Under the pieces are notes generated by a model. That model made no database searches. It saw only the letters and a program-made list of their open reading frames with translations, and was not told the DNA's origin. Shown piece after piece: positions 53,998 through 62,461 of a stretch of 64,000 nt of DNA. The position numbers and the translations under genes are program-made. The stretch is from Burkholderia mayonis (GTDB lineage Bacteria; Pseudomonadota; Gammaproteobacteria; Burkholderiales; Burkholderiaceae), in NCBI RefSeq assembly GCF_001523745.2, contig NZ_CP013386.1:3100001-3164000 (forward strand), in the 5' to 3' direction. Numbering within the stretch: position 1 is the stretch's first letter; every line of letters begins with the position of its first letter.

Positions 53998-54954
53998 TCA
54001 GCCTTCCAGGGTTTGCCACATGTCCTTGTCGCGCTCGGCCGTCCAGATCCGCGGATCCGGATATTGCGTGGCCTCGTCGAACGCGCGCGTCACGTCGAAC
54101 GGCATGCAGTGGTCGAAGATCACCCACTCGCCGAACTTCGGCTTCAGCTCCGCATACGTTTCCTTGTAGATCGCGTTCAAATCCTTGCCCGCCGCCGCAC
54201 CGGACTTCACCTTCGCGTACAGCTCGCTCACGAACGCGCGCGTGCCCGCGAGGCCGTCCGCGACTTCCTGCGGCGTCTTCAGCGCGGCGCCGCGGCCCGG
54301 CACGAGCTTCTCCGGCTTGAGCGCCGCGATCGCGTCGAGCGTGTGCGGCCAGTCCTGGAAATACGCATCGCCCGCATACGGCGTCGCGCCGTATTCGACG
54401 AGGTCGCCCGACAGCAGCACCTTCTCCTGCGGCAGCCACACGACCGTGTCGCCCTTCGTGTGACCGCGGCCAAGCTGCATGATCCTCACTTCGAGCTTGC
54501 CGAGCCAAAGCGTCATCTCGCCCTTGAACGTGAGCGTCGGCCAAGTGAGGCCCGGCACCGACTCGACCGAGCGGAACAGGCGCGGAAAGCGCTCGATCTC
54601 GCTCTTCATGTCGGCCGCGCCGCGCTCGACGATCAGGTCGCGCGTGTCCTGGCTCGCGATCACATGATCGGCACCGTACGCGGACGCGCCCAGCACCCGC
54701 ACCGCGTGGTAGTGCGTGAGCAGCACGTACTTGATCGGCTTGTCGGTGACTTCGCGGATCCGCCGGATCACGTCCTCGGCCATCACGGGCGTCGCCTGCG
54801 TGTCGGCGACGAGCACCGCGTCGTCGCCGACGATGATCCCCGTGTTCGGATCGCCTTCCGCCGTATAGGCGTACGCGTGCTCGGACAGGCGTTCGAACGT
54901 CACCTTCTTCTCGGTCAGGTCCGCCTGCGATGCAAATTTCTTGTCACCCGCCAT
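53998..54954 (-). CDS. MBL-fold hydrolase-like protein with altered metal motif
   Basis: A 318-residue protein with the metallo-beta-lactamase order: ERLSEHAYAYTAEGDPNTGI, AVLVADTQATPVMAEDVIRR, then KYVLLTHYHAVRVLGASAYG where active enzymes have THxHxDHxxG, so the Asp and third His are replaced by Val and Arg. GHTKGDTVVWLPQEKVLLSG (His and Asp) and the terminal IFDHCMPFDV retain others. No signal peptide. It is the first gene of the aromatic operon, 18 bp ahead of the hydroxylase. Function unknown; it may bind one metal or none, or act on a hydroxylation side product. Confidence 0.8.
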   Translation of the reverse strand: MAGDKKFASQADLTEKKVTFERLSEHAYAYTAEGDPNTGIIVGDDAVLVADTQATPVMAEDVIRRIREVTDKPIKYVLLTHYHAVRVLGASAYGADHVIASQDTRDLIVERGAADMKSEIERFPRLFRSVESVPGLTWPTLTFKGEMTLWLGKLEVRIMQLGRGHTKGDTVVWLPQEKVLLSGDLVEYGATPYAGDAYFQDWPHTLDAIAALKPEKLVPGRGAALKTPQEVADGLAGTRAFVSELYAKVKSGAAAGKDLNAIYKETYAELKPKFGEWVIFDHCMPFDVTRAFDEATQYPDPRIWTAERDKDMWQTLEG

Positions 54955-55044
54955 CTGTCGCTCCTTGCTCCGTATTGAGGGATGCGCCGCTTTCGTCGGA
55001 CAAGCGGCGCGTCTGACTGCTTGATCTGCGTCAACATCGTTGAT

Positions 55045-55078
55045 TTACGAATAGTAAAACCAATTACGATTAGTGAAA
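55045..55078. promoter_or_regulatory. Tandem operator-like repeat TTACGAWTAGTRAAA
   Basis: Two copies of TTACGAWTAGTRAAA start 19 bp apart (55045 and 55064), between the divergent aromatic operon and the EAL-type gene. The first is embedded in the dyad TTTACGAATAGTAAA (55044-55058). Tandem dyads of this size usually bind a dimeric regulator cooperatively. No regulator gene lies next to them. Confidence 0.5.
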
Positions 55079-55223
55079 TTAACGTATACCCTAGGCGCCG
55101 GCGCGGAGCCAATAGCGGAGCCAATATCGATATGAACAACTCGCGCAGCCAATCGCGCCCGGCGCTGCTACTATCGTTCATATACGGCGGCCGTTTCGGC
55201 CACATTTCTTCCATCCGGAGTCC

Positions 55224-56030
55224 ATGGTTCCGCCCACCATTCCCGAACTCGTCGCCCGTGCGGGCAAGCTGCCGTTCCTGTGTGAGCACCTCGCACTCGA
55301 CGACGGCGCGCAAAGCGCGTACGCGCACCTGCGCGATCTCAAACTGGAAAGCGCATACGAGCCCATCTACGACGTGTCGATGCCGGGCGCGCCGCAATCG
55401 ACATCGCTCACCGACGCGATCGAGCGCTACGGCGACGAACTCGGCTTCCAGGCGATCACGCACATGGGCGGCGCGCCGTTCGATCCGATCGATGCCGTCG
55501 CCGACGATCAGGAGCTCGTCGCGCTCGACCGGCTCGCGCGCAGCCTGCACGCGATCAACTTCTTCGGCGCGCAGCGGCACGGACTGCTGTTCCTGCGCGT
55601 GCACGAACGGCTGCTGAAGAGCGTCAAGTACGACCACGGCAAGCACTTCTCGAGCGTGCTCGAGGGGTTCGGGCTGTCGCCCGAGCGCGTCGTGATCGAG
55701 CTGCCGGCCGCGGCCGTCGCGCACAAGACGTTCCTCGGCTATCTGACGAAGAGTTATCAGCACTACGGCTTCAAGGTCGCTGACAAGCTGCCCGATCCGG
55801 GGCGGATCCTCGCCGTCGAATCGGACATGGCGCGGCCTGACTACATCAAGATGGACGCGGCGATCGCGCTGCGGGAAGGGATGGTGAAGGCGCTCGTCGG
55901 CTATGCGCATCGCGTGCGCATTCCGCTCATCTTCGATCACGTCGTCGACGAGACGCAGTTCGAGCTGCTGCGTCAGTACGACGTGCGGCTCGTGCAAGGA
56001 CCGGTGTTCTCGCAGCCGGCCGCGGTTTGA
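55224..56030 (+). CDS. Degenerate EAL-domain protein
   Basis: A 268-residue protein with the EAL (cyclic di-GMP phosphodiesterase) fold but without catalytic residues. ESAYEPIYDVSM corresponds to the opening helix-strand, the EAL motif itself is replaced (GDELGFQAITHMGG), the E of IELTE-like RVVIELPAAAVA is kept, DDFGTG is missing, PDYIKMDAAIAL matches the LKID region, and VQGPVFSQP matches QGFLFS. Such proteins are inactive receptors or partner-binding modules. Divergent from the aromatic operon but not obviously part of it. The ATG at 55224 follows the tandem repeat by 146 bp. Confidence 0.8.
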   Translation: MVPPTIPELVARAGKLPFLCEHLALDDGAQSAYAHLRDLKLESAYEPIYDVSMPGAPQSTSLTDAIERYGDELGFQAITHMGGAPFDPIDAVADDQELVALDRLARSLHAINFFGAQRHGLLFLRVHERLLKSVKYDHGKHFSSVLEGFGLSPERVVIELPAAAVAHKTFLGYLTKSYQHYGFKVADKLPDPGRILAVESDMARPDYIKMDAAIALREGMVKALVGYAHRVRIPLIFDHVVDETQFELLRQYDVRLVQGPVFSQPAAV

Positions 56031-56288
56031 CGGATCGGGGAATGCTTGGTGCACGGTGCGTCGAGCGGGACGAACGCGATGTGTTGCGCGACTTGTGCGG
56101 CGCCGCGCGGCGCTTGCAGCGTCGCATCTGAAAAGTTGGAACCGTCGAAATCGCTGACCGCGCCTCGCGCCGGCGACCCTCGCCGCGCCTGACGCGCTCG
56201 ACCCACGTGCCGCACGCCCGATACGATGCAGCGCCGGAAAGCGCCCGCATCGCCTCGGCGCCCCTGGCCGCGCCCGCGCTACGTCAGG

Positions 56289-56696
56289 TCAGTCGCCGCC
56301 GTCGCCGAACACCGGCAGATCGCCCGCCACGTCGAGACCGGGGATGCGGCTCGCGTACCACGTGTGCGCTTTCGGCCGGATCGCCGACGGATCGTCGAGC
56401 GTCGCGTAATTGACCTCGACTGTCGCAGGCGCATTCGACAGCCGGTATTCGAGCTGCGCGCCGCACTGCGGGCAGAAGCGCCGCTCACCCCATGCACTCG
56501 ACGCGTACACGCGCGGCTCGCCCTTCACATACTCGAACGCGCCGATCGGCACCGTTGCCCACGCGAGCACGGCGGCGCCCGTCGTCCGCTGGCACAGCCT
56601 GCAATGGCAGAAACCCGCGTGGGTGGGCACGCCGACGAGCCGGTAACGAATCGCGCCGCACGCGCACCCGCCTTCCAACAATTCCGAGCCCGACAT
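56289..56696 (-). CDS. GFA-family zinc protein
   Basis: A 135-residue zinc protein of the GFA/CENP-V-like fold. The Cys set is complete: GGCACGAIRYRLVG, FCHCRLCQRTTGA and RFCPQCGAQLEYRL, followed by VEVNYATLDD. Members are thought to bind glutathione or a formaldehyde adduct; the activity is often only predicted. The ATG at 56696 is chosen for the AGGAGG 7 nt upstream; a start at 56744 would add 16 residues. Monocistronic. Confidence 0.9.
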   Translation of the reverse strand: MSGSELLEGGCACGAIRYRLVGVPTHAGFCHCRLCQRTTGAAVLAWATVPIGAFEYVKGEPRVYASSAWGERRFCPQCGAQLEYRLSNAPATVEVNYATLDDPSAIRPKAHTWYASRIPGLDVAGDLPVFGDGGD

Positions 56697-57429
56697 CGTG
56701 GACCTCCTGTTCACGTTGCGCATGGATGCCGCAGTGGGAAGCAATGTCTACGATACAACCGATTACGGTCGACTGCTGCATTGCATTGCAGCGTGGAGCG
56801 GGGCATCGGATTGCGCTGGGTTGGAGCGATCGTGTTGGATCTTATGTGCTGGATCGCGTGTGCTGAGTTGCGTTTGCCGGGTTGCATGCGCCGATTGGCG
56901 TGTGCCGAGGCGGGTGCAGGGCTGCGCGTGTCGGGCTGCGTGCGCCGGATTGCGAGCGGCAAGCCGCAGCGTTGCCCGTGAGCCGCCGTCACACGACCGT
57001 CCGCAAAGCGAAGGGGCCACGTCGGATCGAGACGTTCACGCGCGCGACGCCGACACGCGCTGCAAGACGCGGCCGCGCCCGCAAGCGACACGGCGCGCCG
57101 CTCGCGCGAGCGGCCCCTTGCGGCATCGACAATATCCGCCCGCGCCGCCACGGCCGGCACGTCGAATTTCACGCGTCGGACGACGAAGATGAGCGCGACG
57201 CTAAACGGCAGCACTCGCCGCACGCTACGCGCCGGCAACTTGCACCGGCAACTGTGCCGACGTCGCCGCCGATTCACGCGGTTGCCGGCTCGGCACCGTG
57301 CTATTGCCGATCGCACGGGCTACTTGCTACTTGCGACCGGCAACAGCAACAAACCACCGGCGAAAGCCGCAACGCCGAACGATGAACAGCCACCCGCCGC
57401 CGCTCGCGCATGACCGCCGGCATGCCGGC
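56697..57429. other. Low-complexity gap, no gene
   Basis: About 730 bp with no convincing gene. The part at about 56780-56960 is G/T-rich with many TGC/TTG words on the plus strand. 57220-57370 has short repeats of CCGGCAAC and a doubled CTACTTG. The GFA gene promoter should be near 56700-56780. Nothing else recognised. Confidence 0.5.
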
Positions 57430-58221
57430 CTACGCCGGCTGCCCGAGCCGCCGTGCGAGGGCCTTGAGCTTCGGGCCGATCTTGTTGCGAAACACGTCCT
57501 CGCCCATCGACGACGCGGGCCCGCTGCAGCTGAGAATCAGCCAGCGCCCCTCGCGCGGCTCGCGAAACGGCACCGCGATCGCATTCACGTCCTCGTGCCA
57601 GTCGCGAAACGAATAGCAGCAGCCGTCAGCGGCGAATTCCTCGACCGCGCGCTCCGCCGCCGCGACGAGCGCGGCGCCCGCCCGCCCCTTCCCCGCTGTC
57701 TTGCGCAGCTCCGCGAATAACGCCGCGCGCACATCCGGTGGCTGCACGGCGAGATACGCGCGCCCCATCGAGCTCGTCAGCATCGACAGCCGCGACCCGG
57801 ACGCAAGCCCGAGCGTCAGCGCCGTCTCGCTGCGGATCGTCTCCAGGTAGATCATGTCGAGACCGTCGCGGCAGCCGAGCGACACCGCCGCGCCGATCTC
57901 GCGCGCGAGCGCCTGCATGTGCGGCCGCGCGAGCGCGAGCGTGTCGGAGCCCGCGAGCAGCGCATAGCCGAGCGACAGCACGCCTGCGTCGAGCGCGTAC
58001 TTGCCGAGCGCGTCGTCGTAGCGCAGATAGCCAAGCACGGTAAGCGTGTACGCGAGCCGGTTGACAGTCGCCTTCGGCAGCCCGGTGCGCTCGACGAAGT
58101 CGCGATTGCCGAGCATCGTCTCGCCGGGCCGGAACGCGCGCAGCAAATCGAGCCCCCGTGCGAGGGCGACGACGAACTTGCGTTCGTCGAGCGTGTCGGC
58201 GTCGATGGTCGAAAAATTCAT
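57430..58221 (-). CDS. IclR-family transcriptional regulator
   Basis: A 263-residue regulator. The HTH region is FVVALARGLDLLRAFRPGET and VERTGLPKATVNRLAYTLTV, and the effector domain has AREIGAAVSLGCRDGLDMIY and GSRLSMLTSSMGRAYLAVQP. Divergent from gcdH with the shared operator at 58256-58272. The ATG at 58221 fits the family start (MNFSTIDADTL) better than the upstream in-frame ATGs, which run into the operator. The likely effector is an intermediate of lysine or glutarate catabolism, by position. Confidence 0.92.
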   Translation of the reverse strand: MNFSTIDADTLDERKFVVALARGLDLLRAFRPGETMLGNRDFVERTGLPKATVNRLAYTLTVLGYLRYDDALGKYALDAGVLSLGYALLAGSDTLALARPHMQALAREIGAAVSLGCRDGLDMIYLETIRSETALTLGLASGSRLSMLTSSMGRAYLAVQPPDVRAALFAELRKTAGKGRAGAALVAAAERAVEEFAADGCCYSFRDWHEDVNAIAVPFREPREGRWLILSCSGPASSMGEDVFRNKIGPKLKALARRLGQPA

Positions 58222-58255
58222 GTGGTGATACACTGGGTTCAATTTGCAAAACATT

Positions 58256-58272
58256 GTTCCGCATAGCGGAAC
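58256..58272. promoter_or_regulatory. IclR operator GTTCCGCATAGCGGAAC
   Basis: A perfect 7+3+7 palindrome between the divergent IclR and gcdH genes, 35 bp from the regulator start and 26 bp from the gcdH start. It has the TTCCGC...GCGGAA form known for IclR-family operators, so it probably controls both genes. Confidence 0.85.
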
Positions 58273-58297
58273 CATAGTCAAGTGAGGAGATGACGCG

Positions 58298-59485
58298 ATG
58301 GCTGCCGCAACCTTTCATTGGGACGATCCGCTGCTGCTCGACCAGCAGCTCGCCGACGACGAGCGCATGGTGCGCGACGCCGCGAACGCTTACGCGCTGG
58401 GCAAGCTCGCGCCGCGCGTGACGCAGGCGTTCCGCCACGAAACCACCGACACGACGATCTTCCGCGAAATGGGCGAGCTCGGCCTCCTCGGCCCGACGAT
58501 CCCCGAGCAGTACGGCGGCCCAGGCCTCGGCTACGTGAGCTACGGGCTCATCGCGCGCGAGGTCGAACGCGTCGATTCGGGCTATCGGTCGATGATGTCG
58601 GTGCAGTCGTCGCTCGTGATGGTGCCGATCTTCGAGTTCGGCTCCGACGCACAGAAGGAGAAATACCTGCCGAGGCTCGCGACGGGCGAATGGATCGGCT
58701 GCTTCGGCCTGACCGAGCCGAATCACGGCTCCGATCCGGGCAGCATGGTCACGCGCGCGAAGAAGGTGCCGGGCGGCTACTCGCTGTCGGGTTCGAAGAT
58801 GTGGATCACGAATTCACCGATCGCCGACGTGTTCGTCGTCTGGGCGAAGCTCGACGAGGACGGCCGCGACGAGATCCGCGGCTTCATCCTCGAGAAGGGC
58901 TGGAAAGGTCTGTCGGCGCCGGCGATCCACGGCAAGGTGGGCCTGCGCGCGTCGATCACGGGCGAGATCGTGCTCGACGACGTGTTCGTGCCCGAAGAGA
59001 ACATCATGCCGGACGTGAAAGGCCTGCGCGGGCCGTTCACGTGCCTGAACTCGGCGCGCTACGGCATCGCGTGGGGCGCGCTCGGCGCGGCCGAGTCGTG
59101 CTGGCACACCGCGCGCCAGTACGTGCTCGACCGCAAGCAATTCGGCCGTCCGCTCGCCGCCAACCAGCTGATCCAGAAGAAGCTCGCCGACATGCAGACC
59201 GAGATCACGCTCGGCCTGCAAGGCGTGCTGCGGCTCGGCCGGATGAAGGACGAAGGCACGGCGGCCGTCGAGATCACGTCGATCATGAAGCGCAATTCGT
59301 GCGGCAAGGCGCTCGACATCGCCCGCCTCGCCCGCGACATGCTGGGCGGCAACGGCATCTCGGACGAATTCGGCGTCGCGCGTCACCTCGTGAATCTCGA
59401 AGTGGTGAACACGTACGAAGGCACGCACGACATCCACGCGCTGATCCTTGGCCGCGCGCAGACGGGGATTCAGGCGTTCTTCTGA
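58298..59485 (+). CDS. gcdH: Glutaryl-CoA dehydrogenase
   Basis: A 395-residue flavin acyl-CoA dehydrogenase that oxidises and decarboxylates glutaryl-CoA to crotonyl-CoA. Family marks: [35 protein letters not shown] (FAD contact), [38 protein letters not shown] and [17 protein letters not shown] with the catalytic Glu. GAGG lies about 9 nt upstream of the ATG. Divergent from its IclR regulator. A bidirectional terminator follows. Electron acceptor is ETF. Confidence 0.95.
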   Translation: MAAATFHWDDPLLLDQQLADDERMVRDAANAYALGKLAPRVTQAFRHETTDTTIFREMGELGLLGPTIPEQYGGPGLGYVSYGLIAREVERVDSGYRSMMSVQSSLVMVPIFEFGSDAQKEKYLPRLATGEWIGCFGLTEPNHGSDPGSMVTRAKKVPGGYSLSGSKMWITNSPIADVFVVWAKLDEDGRDEIRGFILEKGWKGLSAPAIHGKVGLRASITGEIVLDDVFVPEENIMPDVKGLRGPFTCLNSARYGIAWGALGAAESCWHTARQYVLDRKQFGRPLAANQLIQKKLADMQTEITLGLQGVLRLGRMKDEGTAAVEITSIMKRNSCGKALDIARLARDMLGGNGISDEFGVARHLVNLEVVNTYEGTHDIHALILGRAQTGIQAFF

Positions 59486-59567
59486 TGCGATATCCGCGCC
59501 GCCGCGGCCTGCGCGCGACGCACGGCCGCGGGGCCACGACTGCGCAGCCCCGACGCAGCCACAAACG

Positions 59568-59599
59568 AAAAAGCCCCGGCGCGACCGCCGGGGCTTTTT
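59568..59599. terminator. Bidirectional Rho-independent terminator
   Basis: AAAAAGCCCCGGC and GCCGGGGCTTTTT form a perfect 8-bp GC stem with A/T tracts on both sides and a 6-nt loop. It lies between the convergent gcdH and peroxiredoxin genes and should stop both transcripts. Confidence 0.95.
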
Positions 59600-59645
59600 C
59601 GTCATATGATAGCCGCGCCGCGAAGCCGCGCGGCGCGCACGCCGC

Positions 59646-60284
59646 TCACTTGTTCGGCTGCGGCGTCAAACGCAGGTACGGACGCACCGCGTTGAAGCCC
59701 TTCGGGAAGCGCTGCTTCAGCTCTTCCGGATCCTGCAGCGACGGCACGATCACGACGTCGTCGCCGTCCTTCCAGTTGCCGGGCGTCGCGACCTTGTAGT
59801 TGTCGGTCAATTGCAGCGAATCGATGACGCGCAGCACTTCGTCGAAATTGCGGCCGGTGCTCGCCGGATAGGTGATGACGAGACGCACCTTCTTGTTCGG
59901 ATCGATCACGAACAGCGAACGCACGGTCAGCGTCTCGTTCGCATTCGGATGGATCATGTCGTACAGCTCGGAGACCTTGCGGTCGCCGTCGGCGATGATC
60001 GGAAAACCGACGCTCGTCGCTTGCGTCTCGTTGATGTCGTCGATCCAGCCCTTGTGCGACTCGACGCTGTCAACCGACAGCGCGATCACCTTCACGTTGC
60101 GCTTCTCGAATTCGCCCTTGAGCTTCGCGGTCAGGCCGAGCTCCGTCGTGCAGACGGGCGTGTAGTCGGCCGGATGCGAGAACAGGACGCCCCAACTGTT
60201 GCCGAGCCATTCATGGAATTTGATGCGGCCGAGGCTCGAATCCTGTTCGAAATCCGGCGCGATGTCGCCAAGACGTAGACTCAT
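59646..60284 (-). CDS. 1-Cys peroxiredoxin (Prx6-like)
   Basis: A 212-residue peroxidase that reduces hydroperoxides. The peroxidatic Cys is in FSHPADYTPVCTTELG near residue 45, and it is the only Cys in the protein, which marks the 1-Cys Prx6 group. Further blocks: FEKRNVKVIALSVDSVESHK, VRSLFVIDPNKKVRLVITYP and the C-terminal NWKDGDDVVIVPSLQDPEEL. AAGGAGC precedes the ATG. It shares a promoter region with the divergent DUF883 gene at 60612. Confidence 0.95.
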   Translation of the reverse strand: MSLRLGDIAPDFEQDSSLGRIKFHEWLGNSWGVLFSHPADYTPVCTTELGLTAKLKGEFEKRNVKVIALSVDSVESHKGWIDDINETQATSVGFPIIADGDRKVSELYDMIHPNANETLTVRSLFVIDPNKKVRLVITYPASTGRNFDEVLRVIDSLQLTDNYKVATPGNWKDGDDVVIVPSLQDPEELKQRFPKGFNAVRPYLRLTPQPNK

Positions 60285-60611
60285 GTTGCAGCTCCTTGAA
60301 CTTGCATGGGTTGGGTGCCCGAGCGCACGGTACGCAAGGGCAAGTTTTCAGCTTAAGTGATACGGCAGCCTGTGCGAACGATTATTCCGTCAGATATTCA
60401 TGCCTTTTTATCATTTTCGCCGGGTGTGATTTGACAATCCTGGAAACTTTTTCGTTCCGGATCGGCTCTCTATTGTCATTGCAAGTCGTTTACCATGCTA
60501 CTCAAGCGCGATCTTGCGCCACCTGCGCGCCGGGCCGCCGCGCTCGCCCGCGGGCACGGGTTTCGCTACGATGTTCGTAGGACAACCCGCTTCGGCAAGA
60601 AGGGAGTCGCA

Positions 60612-60914
60612 ATGTCTGAAGTCAACAAGGAGAAACTGATGTCGGATATCAAAACTGTTCTCGCGGACGCGGAAGATCTGCTGAAACAGGCCGCGAGCAC
60701 CACGGGCGACCGTGCGACCGAGCTGCGCGAGAAGGCGCTCTCGCGCCTGAAGCAGGCGAAGGAGAAAGCGGCCGACGTTCAGGTGGTCGTGGTCGAGAAA
60801 GGCAAGAAGGCAGCACGCGCCACCGACGACTACGTGCACGAGCATCCGTGGACGTCGATCGGCGTCGCGGCCGGCGTCGGCGTGCTGATCGGCCTCTTGA
60901 TCAACCGCAAGTAA
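60612..60914 (+). CDS. DUF883 membrane protein (YqjD/ElaB-like)
   Basis: A 100-residue inner-membrane protein: an amphipathic, coiled-coil-like helix (MSDIKTVLADAEDLLKQAAS to QAKEKAADVQVVVVEKGKKA), then a short C-terminal transmembrane segment GVAAGVGVLIGLLINRK. YqjD-type proteins bind ribosomes at the membrane in stationary phase in E. coli. GGGAG lies 6 nt before the ATG. First gene of a yqjD-yqjE-like operon. Confidence 0.9.
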   Translation: MSEVNKEKLMSDIKTVLADAEDLLKQAASTTGDRATELREKALSRLKQAKEKAADVQVVVVEKGKKAARATDDYVHEHPWTSIGVAAGVGVLIGLLINRK

Positions 60915-61031
60915 CGCGGCACGCCGCCGCGAGAGACAGCCCCCGGCCCGCTCGCATCCGCGCGACGGCCGGGACCACGCGCACCGGCCCGTCGCGGCGC
61001 CGGCCGCTCTCCGCGCGCAAGCGCCTCATCC

Positions 61032-61421
61032 ATGACGACAGAAACCTCATCGCACCAGTCCGCGCACGGTCCGCTGCGCCGCCTGCTCGGCTCCGCGTTC
61101 GCGCTCCTGCAGACCCGGCTGGAACTCGTCGGCATCGAGCTCGCCGAGGAGAAGGAACGCCTGATGGGCGTGCTCTTTCTCGGACTCGCCGCGATGATGC
61201 TCGCGACGATGGCGCTCATCAGCCTCACGGTGCTCGTCGCCATCGCATTCTGGGACACCTACCGCTGGCAGTCGCTCGCCGCCATCACCGCGCTCTATGC
61301 GCTCGGCGCGCTCGCCTGCGGGCTGAAGGCGCGCTCGGGCTTGCGCGACGCGCCCGTCGTATTCGAAGCGACGCTGAACGAACTGGAAAAGGACCGCGAG
61401 CTATTCCGCGGCAAGCCATGA
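61032..61421 (+). CDS. YqjE-like phage-holin-family membrane protein
   Basis: A 129-residue protein with an N-terminal amphipathic part (LLGSAFALLQTRLELVGIEL) and two transmembrane helices (LGLAAMMLATMALISLTVL and SLAAITALYALGALACGL) joined by a short loop. It matches the YqjE/DUF1469 group that follows yqjD in many proteobacteria. Its stop overlaps the start of an 18-codon frame (ATGA at 61418). Confidence 0.88.
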   Translation: MTTETSSHQSAHGPLRRLLGSAFALLQTRLELVGIELAEEKERLMGVLFLGLAAMMLATMALISLTVLVAIAFWDTYRWQSLAAITALYALGALACGLKARSGLRDAPVVFEATLNELEKDRELFRGKP

Positions 61422-61474
61422 ACGCGCGGCCGCGTTCCTCCTCTTCTCGCCAACCTCCCGTCGACGCGCCATGA
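61418..61474 (+). CDS. Tiny coupling ORF (18 codons)
   Basis: Starts with ATGA overlap on the YqjE stop (61418-61421) and ends with a TGA that overlaps the ATG of the next gene (61471-61474). The product would be MNARPRSSSSRQPPVDAP. Its value is probably to pass ribosomes to the next gene, rather than the peptide itself. No ribosome site of its own. Confidence 0.3.
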   Translation: MNARPRSSSSRQPPVDAP

Positions 61475-61932
61475 GTTACTCCGCATCGGAACAACGATTC
61501 CGTACCGCTTCGCAGAAGCGGCACATGAGCGCGACCCAGTACCGCGCACTGCGCAAGGAAATGCTGATCCTGCGCTCCGACATCGAGCGCCTGGAGCTCG
61601 CGCAGGCGGGCACCGAGCTGCGCCAGTCCGTCACGCATTTCAGATGGCTGAAGCTCCTCGTGCCAGGAGTGTCGGGCGGGTCGCTCGGCAAGTCGGCGAG
61701 GAGCGTGAACGCAACGCTCGGCACGCTCGTCAGCCAGTATCCGCTGTTGAGCTCGCTCGCGTCCGCCGTGCTCGCGAAGCCCATACGGGCGCTGCTGCGC
61801 GCGAGCGCGCGCCCTGCGCTCAAATGGGGGGCCGTCGGCTTCGCGGTGTGGGAGGCCTATCAGATATGGAAGCAGGCAAAGAGCAGCGATGACGCGTCCG
61901 ACGCGCGGGCGCGGCACGATGAGCAGGCGTGA
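61471..61932 (+). CDS. Hypothetical protein of the YqjD/YqjE operon (YqjK-like)
   Basis: A 153-residue protein in the position of YqjK. It has a basic N-terminus, an amphipathic helical middle (REMLILRSDIERLELAQAGT partly), a weakly hydrophobic stretch near residues 95-115, and the tail WGAVGFAVWEAYQIWKQAKS that looks like a membrane-associated helix. Its ATG overlaps the stop of the tiny frame before it. It resembles DUF3318-type proteins, which is uncertain. Function unknown. Confidence 0.7.
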   Translation: MSYSASEQRFRTASQKRHMSATQYRALRKEMLILRSDIERLELAQAGTELRQSVTHFRWLKLLVPGVSGGSLGKSARSVNATLGTLVSQYPLLSSLASAVLAKPIRALLRASARPALKWGAVGFAVWEAYQIWKQAKSSDDASDARARHDEQA

Positions 61933-61984
61933 AGGCGGGTAATACAGGTAATGGCTGTTGACCAGCCCGCTGGCCGACGCATGC

Positions 61985-62461
61985 CTACCCCGTTCGCCAA
62001 CACACGTCGGCATTCGGCGTGTGCCCATTGCGGGCGGCGCTTCCGGCCTCGCGATTCTCGCGCGTGCCGTCCGCATGCAGCACATACACGCCGCAGTTGT
62101 CGTCCCGCATCGCGCCATCGACGGTCGGGCTTGCCTCCAGTGCGTATCCGCCGTGCGCGTCGTCGAACATGATCCGCAACGCATAGACGACCGTGCCGGA
62201 ATCGGGCGCTCGGCTCATCTCTTCCGGTAATGCGGCAGGCGGCATCTCACCGAATGCTTCGACGTACTGCGCGGCGCGATACAGTGCAGCCATCGCGCTC
62301 AACCGATACCCTCGTTCGACATGGCCCCGGTACGACGGCACCGCAAACGCCGCAAGCACGCCCACGATCGCAAGCGCAACGAGCACTTCGATCAACGTGA
62401 AACCTCGCCGATTCGGATTGCGTTCAGTTTCAGTGCATGACACCGCCGCTTCCCCCTTCAT
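61985..62461 (-). CDS. pilE: Minor type IV pilin PilE
   Basis: A 158-residue prepilin. The type III signal NPNRRGFTLIEVLVALAIVG has Gly20 at -1, Phe at +1 and Glu at +5 (residue 25), and the hydrophobic helix reaches VPSY. Two C-terminal Cys (DDNCGVYVLH and NADVCWRTG) should form the disulfide loop. The stop TAG of pilX is directly followed by this ATG. Last gene of the minor pilin operon. A GTG at codon 7 with a purine-rich stretch upstream is an alternative start. Confidence 0.9.
   Translation of the reverse strand: MKGEAAVSCTETERNPNRRGFTLIEVLVALAIVGVLAAFAVPSYRGHVERGYRLSAMAALYRAAQYVEAFGEMPPAALPEEMSRAPDSGTVVYALRIMFDDAHGGYALEASPTVDGAMRDDNCGVYVLHADGTRENREAGSAARNGHTPNADVCWRTG

Noticed and set aside
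56780..56960. The G/T-rich stretch as coding or as a repeat family
   Set aside because: The words are irregular and there is no periodicity or protein-like frame.
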